Part shown: positions 4,680 to 5,125 of the stretch, piece after piece | How the letters are laid out: every line of letters starts with the position of its first letter | How positions within the stretch are numbered: position 1 is the first letter of the stretch | Source: Candidatus Latescibacterota bacterium | Lineage (GTDB): Bacteria; Latescibacterota; 4484-107 | Direction: 5' to 3' | Length of the DNA: 5,125 bases | NCBI GenBank assembly: GCA_030613045.1 | Contig: JAUWMS010000256.1 | Location: forward strand, 1 to 5,125 | Program-made: the position numbers and the translations under genes | Notes under the pieces: model-generated | The model's input: only the letters and a program-made list of their open reading frames with translations | Database searches by the model: none | Told to the model about the DNA's origin: nothing

Positions 4680-5125
4680 AAGATGATTACCGCAAGCTTC
4701 ACCACATGGTCTCCTATTATGACCATGTCACCGGGATGGTGCCCAGACCCACTATCCTTCTCGACAAAGAAACGGACGATGCGCATGACAATCCCGTGAT
4801 CTCGCTCGACGCGCAAGGGTACGTATGGGTATTTTCGACTTCACATGGGACCGGAAGACCCTCCTACATTCATCGCAGCCGGGAGCCGTATAACATCGAT
4901 GCGTTCGAACGCGTCCATGCCGTTCGTATGGAAAACCGCGAAGAAATTCCGTTCACGAATTTTTCCTATATGCAGGTATGGCATTCGGGCGACCCCGGTT
5001 TTGTGGCATTCCTAACCCATTACAACGACCCGGCCATTCGGACGAGTTTTTTTATGACCAGCCCGGATGGGATCCACTGGTCAGAATGGCAAAGACTCGC
5101 GGCGATCCAGGAAGGACACTACCAG
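4679..5125 (+). CDS. Continuation of the BNR_4-type propeller protein after the frameshift (3' end beyond window)
   Basis: The frame at 4679 is open for 149 codons to the window edge. It reads KDDYRKLHHMVSYYDH and then PRPTILLDKETDDAHDNPVI, continuous in character with the piece before the break. The HDNP motif (His codon at 4784-4786), followed by a Gly-Tyr-Val-Trp-Val-Phe strand and SHGTGRPSYIHRS, fits the BNR_4 blade pattern. This group includes seven-bladed ulvan and rhamnose-glucuronate lyases (PL24, PL25 and PL42, from memory), and a His in this region is functionally important in some of them. One Asp box, SPDGIHW, is at 5060-5080. The first in-frame ATG (4706) has no ribosome binding site, so independent initiation is unlikely. 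The substrate is unknown; a polysaccharide lyase or a sialidase-like hydrolase are both possible. Confidence 0.75.

Overview
The window looks like a stretch of a moderately GC-rich bacterial chromosome devoted to carbohydrate processing. Two genes encode Asp-box beta-propeller proteins (a sialidase-like protein and a BNR_4-type protein), and the clipped gene at the left edge may encode a third. One gene encodes a Gfo/Idh/MocA-fold enzyme and one a HAD-family phosphatase. All readable genes lie on the + strand. The gene types, together with several kinds of intergenic interspersed repeat, resemble what I know of PVC-group bacteria (Kiritimatiellota, Lentisphaerota, Planctomycetota, Verrucomicrobiota) and their metagenome-assembled genomes. 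That placement is inference; there is no rRNA or other marker gene here.

Layout: (1) 1-148, the 3' tail of an upstream gene, possibly sialidase-like, with a pair of mutually exclusive hairpins at 84-116. (2) 145-1335, a Gfo/Idh/MocA-family protein that lacks the usual EKP lysine motif and carries a Tyr-Pro-Thr-His motif like that of GH109 NAD-dependent glycosidases. (3) 1336-1656, a gap with an AT-rich heptad inverted repeat and a short coding-like remnant. (4) 1657-3003, a sialidase-like protein with three Asp boxes. (5) 3000-3146, a 48-residue reading frame joined to it by an ATGA overlap. (6) 3147-3372, a repeat-rich gap. (7) 3373-4104, a HAD phosphatase. (8) 4105-4496, a gap with a cluster of palindromes and a second inverted-repeat element. 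(9) 4497-5125 (runs off the window), a BNR_4-type propeller gene whose frame is broken by one base at a run of six G.

Taken together the genes suggest handling of sugar-acid or amino-sugar containing glycans. None of the readable N-termini looks like a signal peptide, so these products probably act in the cytoplasm on imported oligosaccharides (inference). The genes are not one tight operon: the Gfo/Idh, sialidase, HAD and BNR_4 genes are separated by gaps of 226 to 392 bases, each holding repeats. I see no CRISPR array, tRNA, rRNA, transposase or convincing new defence system. The items most worth checking are the frameshift at the G run, the GH109-like active site in the Gfo/Idh protein, and the palindrome-rich gaps.
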